Origin: Bremia lactucae
Taxonomy: Eukaryota > Oomycota > Peronosporomycetes > Peronosporales > Peronosporaceae
Direction: 5' to 3'
Assembly (NCBI RefSeq): GCF_004359215.1
Contig: NW_027152029.1
Coordinates: forward strand, 424,033-488,032
DNA: 64,000 nt
Shown here one piece after another: positions 31,343 through 42,769 of the stretch. The notes beneath the pieces are model-generated. The model saw only the letters and a list, made by a program, of their open reading frames with translations, did not search any database and was not told where the DNA came from. A program made the translations under genes and the position numbers. Every line of letters begins with the position of its first letter. The first letter of the stretch is position 1.

Positions 31343-32760
31343 TCAAGTCCGTATTGTGGGGGAGGATTCATTCGGCTGGAAGTTGTTCACCTTTCCCGTC
31401 TCCCTCACCAGATCGACGCTCGACTCACAGTGGGCGTCACCATCGGATTCGTTCGACGTATGAGGGTATGTGATGACTTCTGGATCAACATAGCGTTTCA
31501 GACGACTCACGTAAAAGACGGGGTGCATCTTCATATACGGGTGTATTGTGAGCCTATAATTTAGGTCTTCAACCTCCTCGACCACCATAAACGGCCCGAA
31601 GAAACGCGGCAATAATTTCGTAGTACATCCAGGTAGTACCGAAAACGCATTTTTAGGTAGGGTAGCAGTATATATTAGTACCTTTTCACCTACTTTAAAG
31701 CGCTCATTGTTCTTGCGACCATTTCGGTCTGGCATATCGTTTTTGCTTGTCCTGTGCGCTTGCTATCGCGACACAGACTTTTCGTGTGATAACTAATCGC
31801 TCATTCACAAAGAGGTGATACTCGCTCACGCTTTTTACACCACCGGGGATCGGTTATAGGACGTACTTGTCAATAACGAAACGTCGCTATCGTTTAGGAG
31901 CCCAGACATCCCTTACCGTGACTCCATACTGACCACTGCTTAACTGGCAGGGTCACGAGGGCAACTTTCGGTCGCTGACATGACACCTTCACAGGTCATC
32001 GTCATATTGACAAAACTATGTCCCTCTTTCGCACCGAGCGTAGGGAGGCCCCCACTATACTCGGGCTGCGCACAAACAAGACTGGCGTCCGCGGATTGCG
32101 CAGTCCGTTAATATAAATCGGTGTCTCATCCGTACTGGCGTGGACACTGTTATTTATAGCGAACTCCTCAAAGGGCAATTGTTTGCTGCATTCTTTAAAT
32201 TTCGCTACCGTCTGCAATACATCCGCTATGACCCGAGTGGCACGTTTTGTTTGGCCATCGGTCTGGGGATGACCAGCTGTACAAATGTCGAGCTTGGTAC
32301 CCAGCAGCTAAAACACATGATGCCAAAACCCTGACGTAAAACGTTGACCCCGGTCCGATACTATGGACTCGGGCATCCCGTGTAGTCAATATACATGACC
32401 CAGAAACAAGACAGCGGCCTCCTTGCCTGTGACCGTGGTAGTCCATGGTGCTAAATGCACCATTTTACTCAGTCTGTCTACAAAGACGACGAGCCCCGTC
32501 CGACCCTTGTGGTCTGGCGGCATGCCGAACATGAAGTCCAGACTGACCGACATCCATCAATACGTTCGAACCGGCAGCGGCTCCAATAGTGCACTGCTGG
32601 ACGGCGCAGACATAATACACTGGCACTATTTGCAGGAGCGAATATAGTTGGCCACCCATCGATATAGATAAGACCACCTGATTTCCTCTGATACTTAAAA
32701 GAATGTCTTTTCACGGCCCAGATGTCAACTCGATGGTGCATCATGGAGTTCGTGAATTGG
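31343..32760 (-). pseudogene. Integrase of group C
   Basis: The integrase tail is open over 130 codons (31735-31343): NERFKVGEKVLIYTATLPKN, LLPRFFGPFMVVEEVEDLNY and MHPVFYVSRLKRYVDPE. Upstream, EEFAINNSVHASTDETPIYI (about 32120-32170) follows the Glu block, and VDRLSKMVHLAPWTTTVTGK-like sequence lies near 32450. Zinc-finger parts are near 32500-32740. Several frameshifts separate them. Confidence 0.75.
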
Positions 32761-32864
32761 TTTTAGCTTGAGATACGTGGCATGACGGACATAGATTCTC
32801 AAGGGATTATAATGTGACTGCTGATGCCATTAAAGGCTATTGCCAAAGCGACTTAGCTCAGCCT

Positions 32865-33520
32865 TCAGGTACGACGGAAGGGAAACCGTTCGTCCACCGA
32901 AGTGATCCAACAGCAGGCGACAGTGGTCGTCCTGACTGTAGCTCTCTTTGATTCCGAGGCCAATGGGCTCGTCACGTGGTAGACCTTCATGGCTGCCAAC
33001 GTTGACGACTCAACTTGTGCCTTAGCACGAGACACACTTTCCTGGTGTCTTGCTTCGAAGTCTGGCCTGTGCGATAATGCGTCATCCAAGACATTCGACT
33101 TACCCGGCTTGTATTTAGCTTTGGAATTGAATTCAGCGAAAAATGTAAGTCATCTTCCCATTCTAGGCGAGAGGTGCGGTAACTTAATTGCGGTCCGCAG
33201 TGATGCGTGATCCGTATAAACCACAAATGGTTCGGTACCCAATAGGTGCACACGAACCTCGACAAGAGCATACTTTATTGAGAAAGTAGCTCTTTGTCGT
33301 ACACAAAGTAATTTAGTTCCGCGCTTTCAAAAGCCGGGACTGATAAGAGATGATACGGTCAACGCCATCGTCATCCTTCTGCATGAGCGCTCTACCGGTT
33401 GCAAATTGCCTGCATCGCAGACGACGCAAAAGGGCTTATCCGCGTCTGGCAATGCCAATACCGGTGCCTCTACAAGAGCTTGCTTCACTGATGTGAACGC
33501 ATCATCTTGTTCTTTTAATC
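32865..33520 (-). pseudogene. RNase H of group C
   Basis: Reading frames resemble the intact copy at 62933: LVEVRVHLLGTEPFVVYTDH near 33215-33270, then LSPRMGRWLTFFAEFNSKAK and the end KSNVLDDALSHRPDFEARHQ (LADALSR is DDALSH). Frameshifts occur near 33280 and 33330. Confidence 0.75.
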
Positions 33521-34500
33521 AAACCCATTCTGTATTCTTTTTAACGAGGTCAGATAATGTTTTAGTTCGCTCAGCATAATACTTGCTATACTTAAGCAAG
33601 TAATTAGCGAGCCCTAGGAATTGGCGCAAATCTTTCACATGTCGTGGTATTGGCCATTCTTTTGCAGCATTTACCTTGCCTAGGTTCGCTCGTACACCAT
33701 GTGTACCAACCCCATGCAGCCCAGCACAGGTATCTTGGGGACCCTTATGACGGACTTTTGACGGACAATTGGGCGTCACCCAGAGTCTGCAACACAGTGT
33801 CCGAATGACGCTTGTGCGACTCAATTTCGCTAAGCCCGTCATCGGCCCTACTATAAACGAATACATGGTCAAAGTAATGGGGCGCGGAGACACGGTGCTG
33901 ACGCATCACGAGAGCCACCACTCGATTGAATTTCGCTGGTGCGTTCTTCAAACCTTGGGACATCACAAGCCACTCCCAAAGCATACCGCTCGGAATGCTT
34001 ACTGCCGTTTTGGCTATATCAGACTCTCTCATCGTACCGAATAGTAGCCATCCTAAATCTAACGCGAAAAAGATAATTGACTTCCTATGGAGTTCAACAA
34101 ACATCTTTCCGCGAGATTGGCGTTTGCGCCGGAATGGTGGCCATGTTCAGCTTATTGTAAGCGTGATCTGCGCGCCATCCACATGTGGCTTCACGCACAC
34201 AGAAGGTCGGGCTGCAGTGAGGCGACTTGCTCTCACGTACATGTCCCGCCTTGGCTTACTTTTCGAAGAATTCATCGATTTAATCGATGAATTCTTTCGG
34301 CAACGGCCATTGCCTGGTCACACCATACTTGGTGCCATGTTCCAAATTAATTTTTGCCCGATACCCCTATCGGCCGGTGAGCGGCTCGCACTTCTTTTTG
34401 GACACATCACGATGTTTTCACAGAATCTCAGGTAACGGGCTGTCCAATAAATACTGCTAGCCTTGAGCAGCGATTCGTTTCTTTTTGTCGATTTTTTAGA
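33521..34500 (-). pseudogene. Reverse transcriptase of group C
   Basis: The palm reads TPSGMLWEWLVMSQGLKNAP-like sequence and APHYFDHVFVYSRADDGLSE (33860-33900). Catalytic YFDD is YFDH, so the enzyme is dead. The C-terminal connection DLRQFLGLANYLLKYSKYYA is seen at 33570-33630. Confidence 0.8.
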
Positions 34501-35079
34501 CGCTCTCATCCATTGTGGGGGAGGAGCAACAGTCCACCAAGTTCTCTTCTGGAACTGGTGAGACTATTTCGTGAATCTTTCCTCTCTTAAGTTCGGCAAG
34601 AAACAGATCCCACGGCATCTCCGGGAGTCTTACTATCTCCTCGGTAGATTATAAGACGTGCTGGAGCGCCTCAACTGTGGATGCCTCCGCCATTTCGTCT
34701 TCGACAGCCTCGAACACCTCGTTCGAAGGTCCGTCCTCTTTTGTCGGGACTGATTCAGAGGTCATTTGGTTTGATGTACCTTTGGTCGTTATTGTCTGTC
34801 GAGTACTCGTTTTTCGAGTCACCACGACTTTGACGGGAAGCGGGTGCCGCTGCTCTTTCGGCTAACGCACCGCTTCCAACCGCACCAGGCTCTAGGCACT
34901 GTGCCGGTTCATGCGACGCTTGACTTCTTGTTAGTCGCTGTCTACTGCCGCAGGCTCTCGGCTGTATGCAGGACCATTGGACGCATGACTACTTGTCATC
35001 GTCCTTTCCACTACACCAGTTTCTCCGAGCTGGGTAGGACTTGGTGACGCTTGACATCCTGTCAACGCACCCTCAACTC

Positions 35080-35480
35080 TCGCAGGAGTACATCCTTTTC
35101 GGGATCCTGCGAAGAGTTAGCATACGTCAGTCTATCCATGGTTGGTGTATTTCCAACCATGGCATGCCTAGGATGAGGTCGTACGGACTCTCCATTCCTA
35201 GCACTGTGAGCTTCTCTCTACAGTAGAAGTCACAAAAATTGAAGGCGAGTTCAACTTGAACTCTCTCAGACTTTACGAGCGCGTCGTTTGCTCGACGAAC
35301 GGTCGCCTCTTATCGCTTGCCATCCTGACAAAGCGCCTCATACGCCGCCGTCTCTTTCTTATATCTGCGAGTTTAACAAAATTATTTGATGCACCCGCAT
35401 CCACGAGAAAGGGTCATTACATGGTCATAGCCTCGTACTCGAGCGATATTGACCAGCAGGGTTGAAGTCCGAAATTTAAA
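35080..35480 (-). pseudogene. Retropepsin-like protease of group C
   Basis: On the minus strand VDAGASNNFVKLADIRKRR lies near 35370-35410, an active site with Ala in place of Ser/Thr (D-A-G-A-S). It is followed about 200 bp later by ESPYDLILGMPWLEIHQPW (35140-35200). A frame change separates the blocks. Confidence 0.65.
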
Positions 35481-35564
35481 GACCTCAGGGACTATGCTAC
35501 CCATTTGTTCGATAACTTGAACTTAGGGGTAGCTTCAGAGTCCGCGTCATAAGGCATCCCGCCT

Positions 35565-36440
35565 ATGACAACAAAGCGTGAGTCACCGACTCCTAGCTAC
35601 TTCCCAAACGATGAGTTGCAGATGGACTATATGAGTCACACCCCATCGGAGGGAGAGGCTGAAGAGCCTCGCTCATACACGCTCGCCGTAAAGACGAGTC
35701 TCGTTGAACTTTAAATCCGTTCCCAGAACATGGGTAGCGGGCGTTTTAGCTGGATTGCACCGGACGCCGGACACTGAGTCCAATATCATCACGAATCCGC
35801 TCGATGAAGAGCGGATTGGGCAATCCTCATAGAGTAACAAGCTCGTCGTCGAGCGGCAGAGCTAGCAAAAGCAAAAGCTCACAGTGAATACCGATTCCCT
35901 CCACTTAGTATGGAAGAGCGTCTCAAAGAGATCACGGGTCCAATTTGATCTCTGGACCTCCGGACGAAAGAAAAAAAACTCCGGGGGAAATCGCTGCTGG
36001 CGACGCTCTTCATGAGCGATACCTTACGCCGAAGGTAATGACACGAGGTCAGTATCTGACGAGTTTGCGTGATCAGGCTCGTGGGGCTTCGGTGACATCA
36101 ATAAGTGAATTTCCAATCGTTCTTTTTTCAGACGAAGCAAAAAGCGAAAACGACGCTTCGTTTGAGAACTGGGTTCATCGGCCCGCCACCTCCGCAACAT
36201 CTGGTGTATTCGAGAGTCTGCGAATTTGGCTCATGTTCGTTTGGAGCGGAAGCTAAGCTTCGATTTCGCCAAGCATAATGCCAAAGGCCAGTTACGTTCG
36301 GCGTTTATGCCACAAAACGACGATAGGCCTAGCCAATATTTCAGTGCTTCAATCGCCCGAGCAACCATAGAACGAAGCCGCACTGAGGCTTTAGATCCAT
36401 CTATTTTCACTTCTAGTAGGGAAAGCGTCGTTTGACGCAA
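35565..36440 (+). pseudogene. Antisense accessory ORF of group D
   Basis: Starts MTTKRESPTPSYFPNDELQM at ATG 35565. After a stop and frame changes it reads ALHERYLTPKVMTRGQYLTS, SISEFPIVLFSDEAKSENDA (about 36100-36160) and finally DDRPSQYFSASIARATIERS. It reaches the chromodomain on the other strand at 36413. The FPIVLFSDE stretch resembles FPIPVVLRSNE-like sequence of the group C aORF. A second copy of its first codons lies at 44566. Confidence 0.5.
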
Positions 36441-36748
36441 GTTGACCCGAGCTTGGCACTCAAAAACGTCAACGGCGTACGGGAAATCTTGCCGAACAGT
36501 ACCTCAAACTCCCACGAGTTTTCAGAAGAGGGGTACCCAAGCCACTTCACCAGATACTGGTATTGGCTTTTAAGTCGACGTTGCTTTAAATGTTTTTCCA
36601 CATGGAACTGAATTTTCCCTCGCGCATTAAGCAGCTCGGGAGGAAGAAAGCGAAATCTCGTCCGAAGAATTTGATGCTCTAAAGCACGAGATGCAACTTC
36701 TTGGCGAGGGCCTTGCTCGGGTTGAGGGCTTTTTTTGATGCGGTCCAA
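36413..36748 (-). pseudogene. Chromodomain of group D
   Basis: Open for about 111 codons. KIQFHVEKHLKQRRLKSQYQ followed by YLVKWLGYPSSENSWEFEVL is a clear chromodomain, with aromatic residues and the W-E pair in place. It closes the group D pol. Confidence 0.8.
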
Positions 36749-36911
36749 AACCGTCTTTCAATGATGGAACGTCAGCAACCTCGTTTAAGGGTCAGCTGGA
36801 CATCCTGGTGCGGATGCAGCAGTCTGCGGCACGGCCATCTCTTACGGCCCAAGCGCTCCAAGTCCACGTGGGAAGGGTTCCGATATGAATTAAGCAAGCC
36901 GACGTAGAGCA

Positions 36912-38331
36912 CTAGGTGTGTACGCAGCTTGCTAGAAGGTTTAGCCTGGAAGCTAGTCCCTTCTTGGCCACTACCTCAAATGGTTCAATAAAGCGCTGGC
37001 GCAATCTGGTCTTGAAGACCGCAGAAATCAAGTTGGTAGGTAGATTTTTGGCGTTTGATAAAATTTGGTCTCCGACCGCATAAGAATTAATACGGCTTCT
37101 GCTTTTGGCCTCTGATTGCTCTTTCTGTTTGTCTTGACTATCAGCCATCATGTCACGTACATGTCTTAAGGCACTAAATCGCGTCGCGAAAAACTCGCTT
37201 ACTTGTTTCTGAATGGTAAAGAGTTGATACCAGCAAGCCGATCAGCTAAATCCCCACCAATACCACCAAACGTTGAGCCACGCAGTAGTGTCGTTACCGA
37301 AACGCGCTGGTGGGTGAGACCGTTGACATAGAACGGAGTGTAGCTTGTAGAGGCATGGACAGCGTTATTTGACGCAAATTTCACCACTGGGCGCATTAAG
37401 CACCAGCGCTTTGGTATCTGAGCACACACACTGCGTAAAACGTCTTCAATGATGCATTTGACACGTTCAGTCTGACCGTTCCTATTGTCAATTCGTATGA
37501 AATCATTTGTGCATGTAAGCATGAGAGTAGTCTTGTACTACGATCTGCTGAGATTTAGCTCTTGTTCTATTGATTTGTTCAGAAATTAACATTTCTTCCC
37601 CATTGCAACCGCGCAATGATAAATTAAACAGTTGATTATAAACAACTGGTAACACTTTAAGCAAAAATATATAAAAAATAAATAAATAAATAAGCAAATC
37701 AAACCAAACTGAAGTGATTTAAAAAACCAAAAACTTTTGTGTCTGCGGATGGTCCGCTGTGGACATGTCCAATCTGGTGCAAAGCACTCGGTAAATCGAT
37801 TTCCAGAATTTTGCGTGAATTACGGTTCTCGATCAGAGACAATTGCCACAGCCAAACCGTTTTAACAGCCTAGCTGTACCTTCACCATCAATACTATCCG
37901 GCACAGCCGCTAAATGAACAATATTGCTTAATCAATAAACATAGACCAATATGCCGGTGTTTCCAGCCGAATCTTTTGGTAGGCCGAAGACAAAATTCAT
38001 ACTAATGGACTCCCAACACCCGGTGGGTTCGAGAAGACTTGCCAGTGGTGCAGCAGCGTGAGCCGAGGGTTTAACCCGTTGGCAAGTTTCGCATGTGCGA
38101 ACGTATGTGCTGACCCATTTGTAAGAGCTTGGTCCACCAATAAATCTGGCTTACAGAGCCGTAGGTCTTATCTCTACCGAAATGACCACCAAGGACAGTA
38201 TAATGCGCCTCATAGAGGATTCGATACTTAAAATCCTCATCATGAGGAGCAACGATGCGCGAAGTATCCTCAGCATCCGTGCAATAAAGCAACATGTCGT
38301 TATCGATACAGAAATCGATGTAACCTTGCAC
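36912..38331 (-). pseudogene. Integrase of group D, split by an insertion
   Basis: The zinc-finger half reads YRILYEAHYTVLGGHFGRDK near 38200. The core start (FGLPKDSAGNTGILVYV, about 37960) and the HPQT block near 37745 are followed by about 260 bp of foreign AT-rich DNA. Then NGQTERVKCIIEDVLRSVCA with the catalytic Glu continues at 37480, and the tail SYAVGDQILSNAKNLPTNLI lies at about 37040-37100. Inactive. Confidence 0.75.
37481..37741. repeat. AT-rich insertion within integrase
   Basis: This block separates HPQT from NGQTERV, which are adjacent in intact integrases. It contains an (AAAT)n-like run near 37670-37690 and no recognised terminal repeats. The minus strand has a 64-codon ORF with no known similarity. 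Confidence 0.7.
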
Positions 38332-38890
38332 GCAAACGCGCCGACAATTTAAAGCCCGAATCAGTGCTCTTTAGAGCTCGAAGTGGTACGCACTGTTCAT
38401 CATGCGCGTAAGCCGAACGGATTAATTCAGTAATAGGCGACGTTACAGTCGTTAAATGGGAGATTTCATAAGCCGGCCTGCGTGATAATGCATCGGCCAA
38501 AGCATTCTGCTTGCCAGGCTTATACTTCACCTCGAAATTGTATTCGGCGAAACTTGAAAGCCATCGAGCCATTCTCTGTGAGAGATGGGGCGACTTAGTC
38601 GCAGTGCGTAAAGACGCGTAATCTGTATATATTACAAACAATTCAGAGCCTATCAGATTAACTCTGAATCTGACAAGAGCATACTTCATTGCAGGTAACT
38701 CTTTGTCGTGAACTGGGTAGTTCTTTTCCGCAGCTTTAAGCTGTCTAGACTCGAACGCAAGTACACGTTCGCGTTCATCATTTTTTGTTTGCAACAAAGC
38801 ACTGCCAATGGCAAAATCCGATGCGTCATGGACGACACTGAAACGCCAATTTGGATTTGTCAGTGCCGGAGGGTCTCAATGAGGGCAGCT
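38300..38890 (-). pseudogene. RT-RNase H connection and RNase H of group D
   Basis: Begins with GAALIETLRH near 38870, the end of the RT connection, then VVHDASDFAIGSALLQTKND and a 165-codon open frame: VHDKELPAMKYALVRFRVNL, FVIYTDYASLRTATKSPHLS, ending QNALADALSRRPAYE. The three RNase H acidic positions (D of DASDFA, E of DKEL, D of YTDYAS) are kept. It is fused to gag by a deletion. Confidence 0.8.
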
Positions 38891-39210
38891 CCCTCGTTGA
38901 GAACCCCCCCCGTAAAGACTGTTACGACAATTGCTTCTTGCACCGGGTCTTGATGCATAGATGCAATGAGGGTGCTCATTTTTCGTTCTGTTGAAAGCAA
39001 GGCACAGTCTCTGGACATCTCCATCTGCTTGATCGAAAGTGGAAGGTTTTTATCCTCATTACCCTTAAACGTCTTCGTATTGACAACAAGAGAGCAAGAC
39101 GTCGGCTCTAAATCAGGTACAGAAGTGTACCAAGTTGGCATAGATGCCGCCAAGTGGTCCTGGACCCTCCGATTAGAGAGGGTTAGTATCGCATAAAGGC
39201 TTCAAGCCTT
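38870..39210 (-). pseudogene. gag of group D lacking its middle
   Basis: Reads MAASMPTWYTSVPDLEPTSC, TKTFKGNEDKNLPLSIKQME, DCALLSTERK, then jumps to MSTLIASMHQDPVQEAIVVT. In oomycete gypsy gag about 70 residues, including the GRALEWAL helix, normally lie between these parts. The missing piece is present inverted at 39458-39654. Confidence 0.75.
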
Positions 39211-39371
39211 GCATCCACAACCTCTGGTCCCTGGGACATGATAGACTCAATGTGTTCAAACTCAAACAAGGTTTTAAACTTCTCAAACGCTGCACGTTTC
39301 GCCTCTGAAAGTTTTCAAACGTTTCCATTATATCAGAGACTTAGTCTTATGAAGACTCGGGCGTAGATTGA

Positions 39372-39385
39372 CTACAGTGCCACCA
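39372..39385 (-). promoter_or_regulatory. Primer-binding site of group D
   Basis: Minus strand TGGTGGCACTGTAG starts two bases after the LTR end. Confidence 0.75.
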
Positions 39386-39387
39386 GG

Positions 39388-40039
39388 TGTTGCGGAGCTA
39401 CCTTACTCCATAATTCAGAGAAAGACTTATTAACTCAAAGAGTAACTTAGTTTTTTTAAGTTCGGAGGTAGAGCCCTGGAATGGGCACTCTCGTGCAGCA
39501 CGTCTATAAACGACGCCTTCCCTCATCGGATTCGCTGAAACAGCAAATAACCAGCATCTTTGCACCGCCTGATCAGGCTTTTCGCATGCGATCAAGGCTC
39601 ATAGCGACTCGTCTGGGTAGACGAACCCTAGGGGACTATGTTCAGGAGTTGAGAAACTATAGGACAAATGGGTTTAACAACTACGAGCTATTAAAGCTTA
39701 GTGAGTCCAAGTTCAAGGGATTCAGGGATTCGTAGAACCAAGTCCGAGAGTATATACCTTAGGAAGGCTTCTGTCTCTCACAGATCAATGGGAAAGCCTT
39801 ATAAAGACACTATACGCTTTAAGATCGAAGTGGAACTAACTTTATTGACTTATTAATATTAGAACCTTACCCTAGCTAATTCAAAAAGGTTTAGGTCGCC
39901 AGATTTATATCTGGCGGCTGCAACTTATGTTACCCACAGTAAATAGGATTTTAGTAATTACCTATTTTAAATAGAATACAAGGCCATAAAGTAAATGTAC
40001 CACAACAACAATTCACCAACCGATGTGTGCCCCATTACA
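39388..40039 (-). repeat. 5' LTR of group D carrying a gag insert
   Basis: Plus-strand ends TGTTGCGGAGCTACC and CCCATTACA match the solo LTR at 2946-3429. The LTR is longer because about 200 bp of gag-derived sequence (39458-39654) sits near its inner end. Confidence 0.85.
39458..39654 (+). pseudogene. gag middle fragment inside the LTR
   Basis: Plus strand reads KFGGRALEWALSCSTSINDA, then after one frameshift SSDSLKQQITSIFAPPDQAF and RTLGDYVQELR. This is the part of gag absent from the minus-strand ORF at 38870-39210, and it is in the opposite orientation. Confidence 0.8.
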
Positions 40040-40760
40040 TCTTCCATGTTCTTAATCGATAGAAACAACGTCTTCATAATGGACAGAGCGAATTTCTTGG
40101 GCACATGAACTGCTGTAATCTTGCACGTACTGAAGTGGCGGTCGGTCATAAAATTTAGCCGATGTGTACGTCACTCTCTTGGCATCTTCATCCCATATTC
40201 GTCCCCCCTTGATTTCCCCTTGATTTGGTCACAGTAACCTAGAAAAATTCGTCGAAGCGCTTTCTTGGTCATCTTGGTCCCCTTTGACTTGTCGACATGC
40301 GTATATCCCTTTGAACCAAATACACACATCTAAGAAAGGTCATGTTTCTCCCCGAAGATAAACTCAAATGGAGTTATAGTCGGGTGACTGACAAATGGAA
40401 TTCGGTTTGTCACATAGACTGCTGTGTTTATCGCCTCAGCCCACCAACTCTTGTCTACTTGCATAACCAAGCATTATTTTGGCTCGCTCAGCCAGTGTCC
40501 GGTTCATGCGTTTGGTCAGCCCATTCTATTGTGGTAAAGATGGCACCGTCGTCTGGTGCACGATTCCAAAATTTCGACACATACCAGAGAAACGTGTGTT
40601 GACGTATTCCATTCCGTTGTCTATCCTGATACATTTGATCTTCTTGGACAGTTGATTCTCTATAAGTGCCTTGTGCTCGATGAAGCGATCCATCACTTCC
40701 GGCTTGTTTTCGGTATAGTATGCGACTATATATTTAGCAAAATTATCTATAAATGTCACG
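40040..40760 (-). pseudogene. copia integrase core and linker
   Basis: FIDNFAKYIVAYYTENKPEV, KKIKCIRIDNGMEYVNTRFS and FGIVHQTTVPSLPQ (40526-40759) are the copia integrase core, with D of FID and D of RIDNG. The Glu block QNGLTKRMNRTL-like sequence follows near 40480-40520. From 40350 leftwards TKKALRRIFLGYCDQIKG and YTSAKFYDRPPLQYVQD are the linker to RT. Confidence 0.8.
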
Positions 40761-41010
40761 ACAAATCTTGATCCTCCTCAAGACTTCGTTTCCATGGGTC
40801 CCATGACATCACTGTGGACCAACTTCGCCTGTCGTAAGGTAATTTCGAAAACGTCTTGACGGTCGCTTTGCCCATGATGCACCCTTCACAGATCTCGATA
40901 TCATCTTCACCGCCTTGGTTCTTCTTGACCTTCAATTCATCGACGCAACTTGCCATATGCTTAATCATCTTTGTAAGCAGTTGACTTAATCTGCATGCCA
41001 CACCTGGAGA
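40756..41010 (-). pseudogene. copia GAG-pre-integrase region
   Basis: MACRLSQLLTKMIKHMASC (about 40945-41001) and ICEGCIMGKATVKTFSKLPY match the H-x-H-x-C-x-C finger region, CxxCxxGK, that precedes copia integrase. The first part is frameshifted. Confidence 0.7.
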
Positions 41011-41183
41011 TCAGGCGCTCCTGATCCGACACTTGAGTTTGCTCTTAATTAGTCTCTTTGCTTATGTTGGCTGACTCAGCCGGGCTGCAATTCAAGACGT
41101 ACATCTTGTTTCGTCGTGGCACTTGAGCAATCACTTCCGCGTTGCTTCTAGAAAACTCATCTCTGTTGGGACACATCTGGCTG

Positions 41184-41947
41184 CTAGCCCCGCTGACGTC
41201 CGACTTGACGCAGTAAATGCTCTCTCATCTTCAGATCGCTCTGCCTCCACTTGCGCAGCCTCGCAATCTTGACGCTTGTGCCCATACTTGTTACATCGCT
41301 GATTTTTTCCCGAGAACTTTCACCTCTTGATCTTTTTTTATATCGACGCGGTCTTATCTTGTACTTGAAAGTATGCGGTCTTTTAAGTGCGACTTCCTGG
41401 TGCTCTGTCGTCGCCAATCCATCGTATAGTGAAACAGCGTCATGCCGGGCATGTTCTTAACTATTTTGACGATGGGTTTATAGTCTCTCGGTAGACAACC
41501 CAATACGATGACCAATGCTCACCAGGCAAGATCTCTTGTGGGACAGCTTGCATAGTCATGCACAGCTCGTCAAATCTCAGGGTGGTCCATGATGCATCCT
41601 CCCTTGGCCAACTTGAACGCCTATAGTTGTCGTCGCAACTGCACACGATTGTGCATACTTTATCGCCAAGAAGAAATTGTTCAGTATGTCTCAAGCTGCT
41701 GCTGTAATTTTGGCGTGCGCACCATTGATTGAAGATTTGTGCTGATAATTGTTGACACAATCGTGAAGGCTTTCATGTCATTGACTTTTCGAGCTGACGC
41801 GTTTGCGTCTCCTTCTTTTGGAGCCTTCATAGCGTCTAGATGCTCTGGCAATACCTTCTTTACCAGCCTCATACTCTCGTTGAGCTCCCACACGAAGTAG
41901 TTATCTTCGCGGAGTATGTCGCCCGCGTCAGACGTGTTTGGGATCAT
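41184..41947 (-). pseudogene. copia gag
   Basis: From ATG 41947 it reads REDNYFVWELNESMRLVKKV, then DANASARKVNDMKAFTIVST, typical of copia gag (residues around a conserved W and A-D/N-x-KA). Further parts (REDASWTTLRFDELCMTMQA near 41560) are frameshifted. A basic region with KCNKYGHKRQDCEAAQVE-like knuckle lies near 41260. Confidence 0.7.
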
Positions 41948-42293
41948 AACCTTATTACTTGTACACTATAGACCATGTTTTCCCTAAAATCTTACAAGAC
42001 CTTATATTATCAATTCGAGGAAATGCCATACCAGAGGCTCCGTTTCGTCCCCCTCAACTTTTTCGAGGGGTCAAACTTCGTCACTGCATGTGCTTCAGCA
42101 CAGCCGTCGGTGACTAAGTCCACGTCACGATGGTGGACCTTCGACGCTGCCTGTGCTTGTGCACAGCTGTCGGAATCGAACTCACATTGTAATGGGTTTT
42201 CACACTGAGGTCTTGTGCAGTCGTGCAAACGACCGATCCACAAGTGAGGCCATCGCACTTGATTGTAGGACATCCACACGATTGTGGACGCTC

Positions 42294-42766
42294 AAAGACG
42301 AGATGTGGAGCCCCCTTCTGATTTAGCAACGTCAAAAGAATTTGCAGGCCTTCCGACGAAAGTTGCTCCACACACAAGAATTGTGTGTAACTGCCCCAGG
42401 AGATGAGGATTACCTCATCACCTAAAAAATAAAAGTGTCAAATAAATTGCTACTAAAGTCCCTAATCGATTGTGGGGCGTCGAACAAATTTATTCGACGC
42501 CAATCCCTCGAAGATCGCAGACTCAAGTTCGTTGGGAGCGATATACCTTAAACGAGGATGACAGTGCGCCTAGGAACAGGCGCATCTGTAATAGCAAAGA
42601 CACGTGCAGTTGGTATCCAATACACGTTAATAGATACTTAGTTTCGATGATAAACTTGATGTCATCCTTGATTACCATGGCTCAGAAAGTACGATCCACG
42701 TATAAATTGGCAGCATCAAGCCGTGCCGATGTCTGTCTCTTGTTCATCAGAGGGAACCTGATAAAA
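42294..42766 (+). repeat. Inverted protease segment within the group B element
   Basis: Sequence on both sides matches group B in minus orientation, but this segment matches in plus orientation (compare 14500-14950), including LIDCGASNKFIRRQSLEDRR-like active-site sequence near 42460. Confidence 0.8.
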
Positions 42767-42769
42767 CTG

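Larger units (their letters stand above)
30356..35564 (-). mobile_element. Group C Ty3/gypsy element, minus strand, decayed
   Basis: Right to left: protease, RT, RNase H, integrase, chromodomain, with a plus-strand aORF at the 3' end. Both ends are cut: gag is absent at the right, where a group D aORF begins at 35565, and the 3' LTR is absent at the left. Confidence 0.8.
35565..40039 (-). mobile_element. Group D Ty3/gypsy element, minus strand, with large deletions
   Basis: Right to left: 5' LTR (39388-40039), primer-binding site, gag with an internal gap, a jump directly to the RT-RNase H connection, RNase H, integrase split by an insertion, chromodomain, and a plus-strand aORF ending at 35565. 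Protease and most of RT are missing. No 3' LTR adjoins the left end. Confidence 0.8.
40040..41975 (-). mobile_element. Ty1/copia remnant, minus strand
   Basis: Right to left: copia gag (UBN2-like), zinc region, GAG-pre-integrase domain, integrase core, and the integrase-RT linker cut at 40039 by the group D LTR. No LTR, RT or RNase H remains. Confidence 0.8.
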
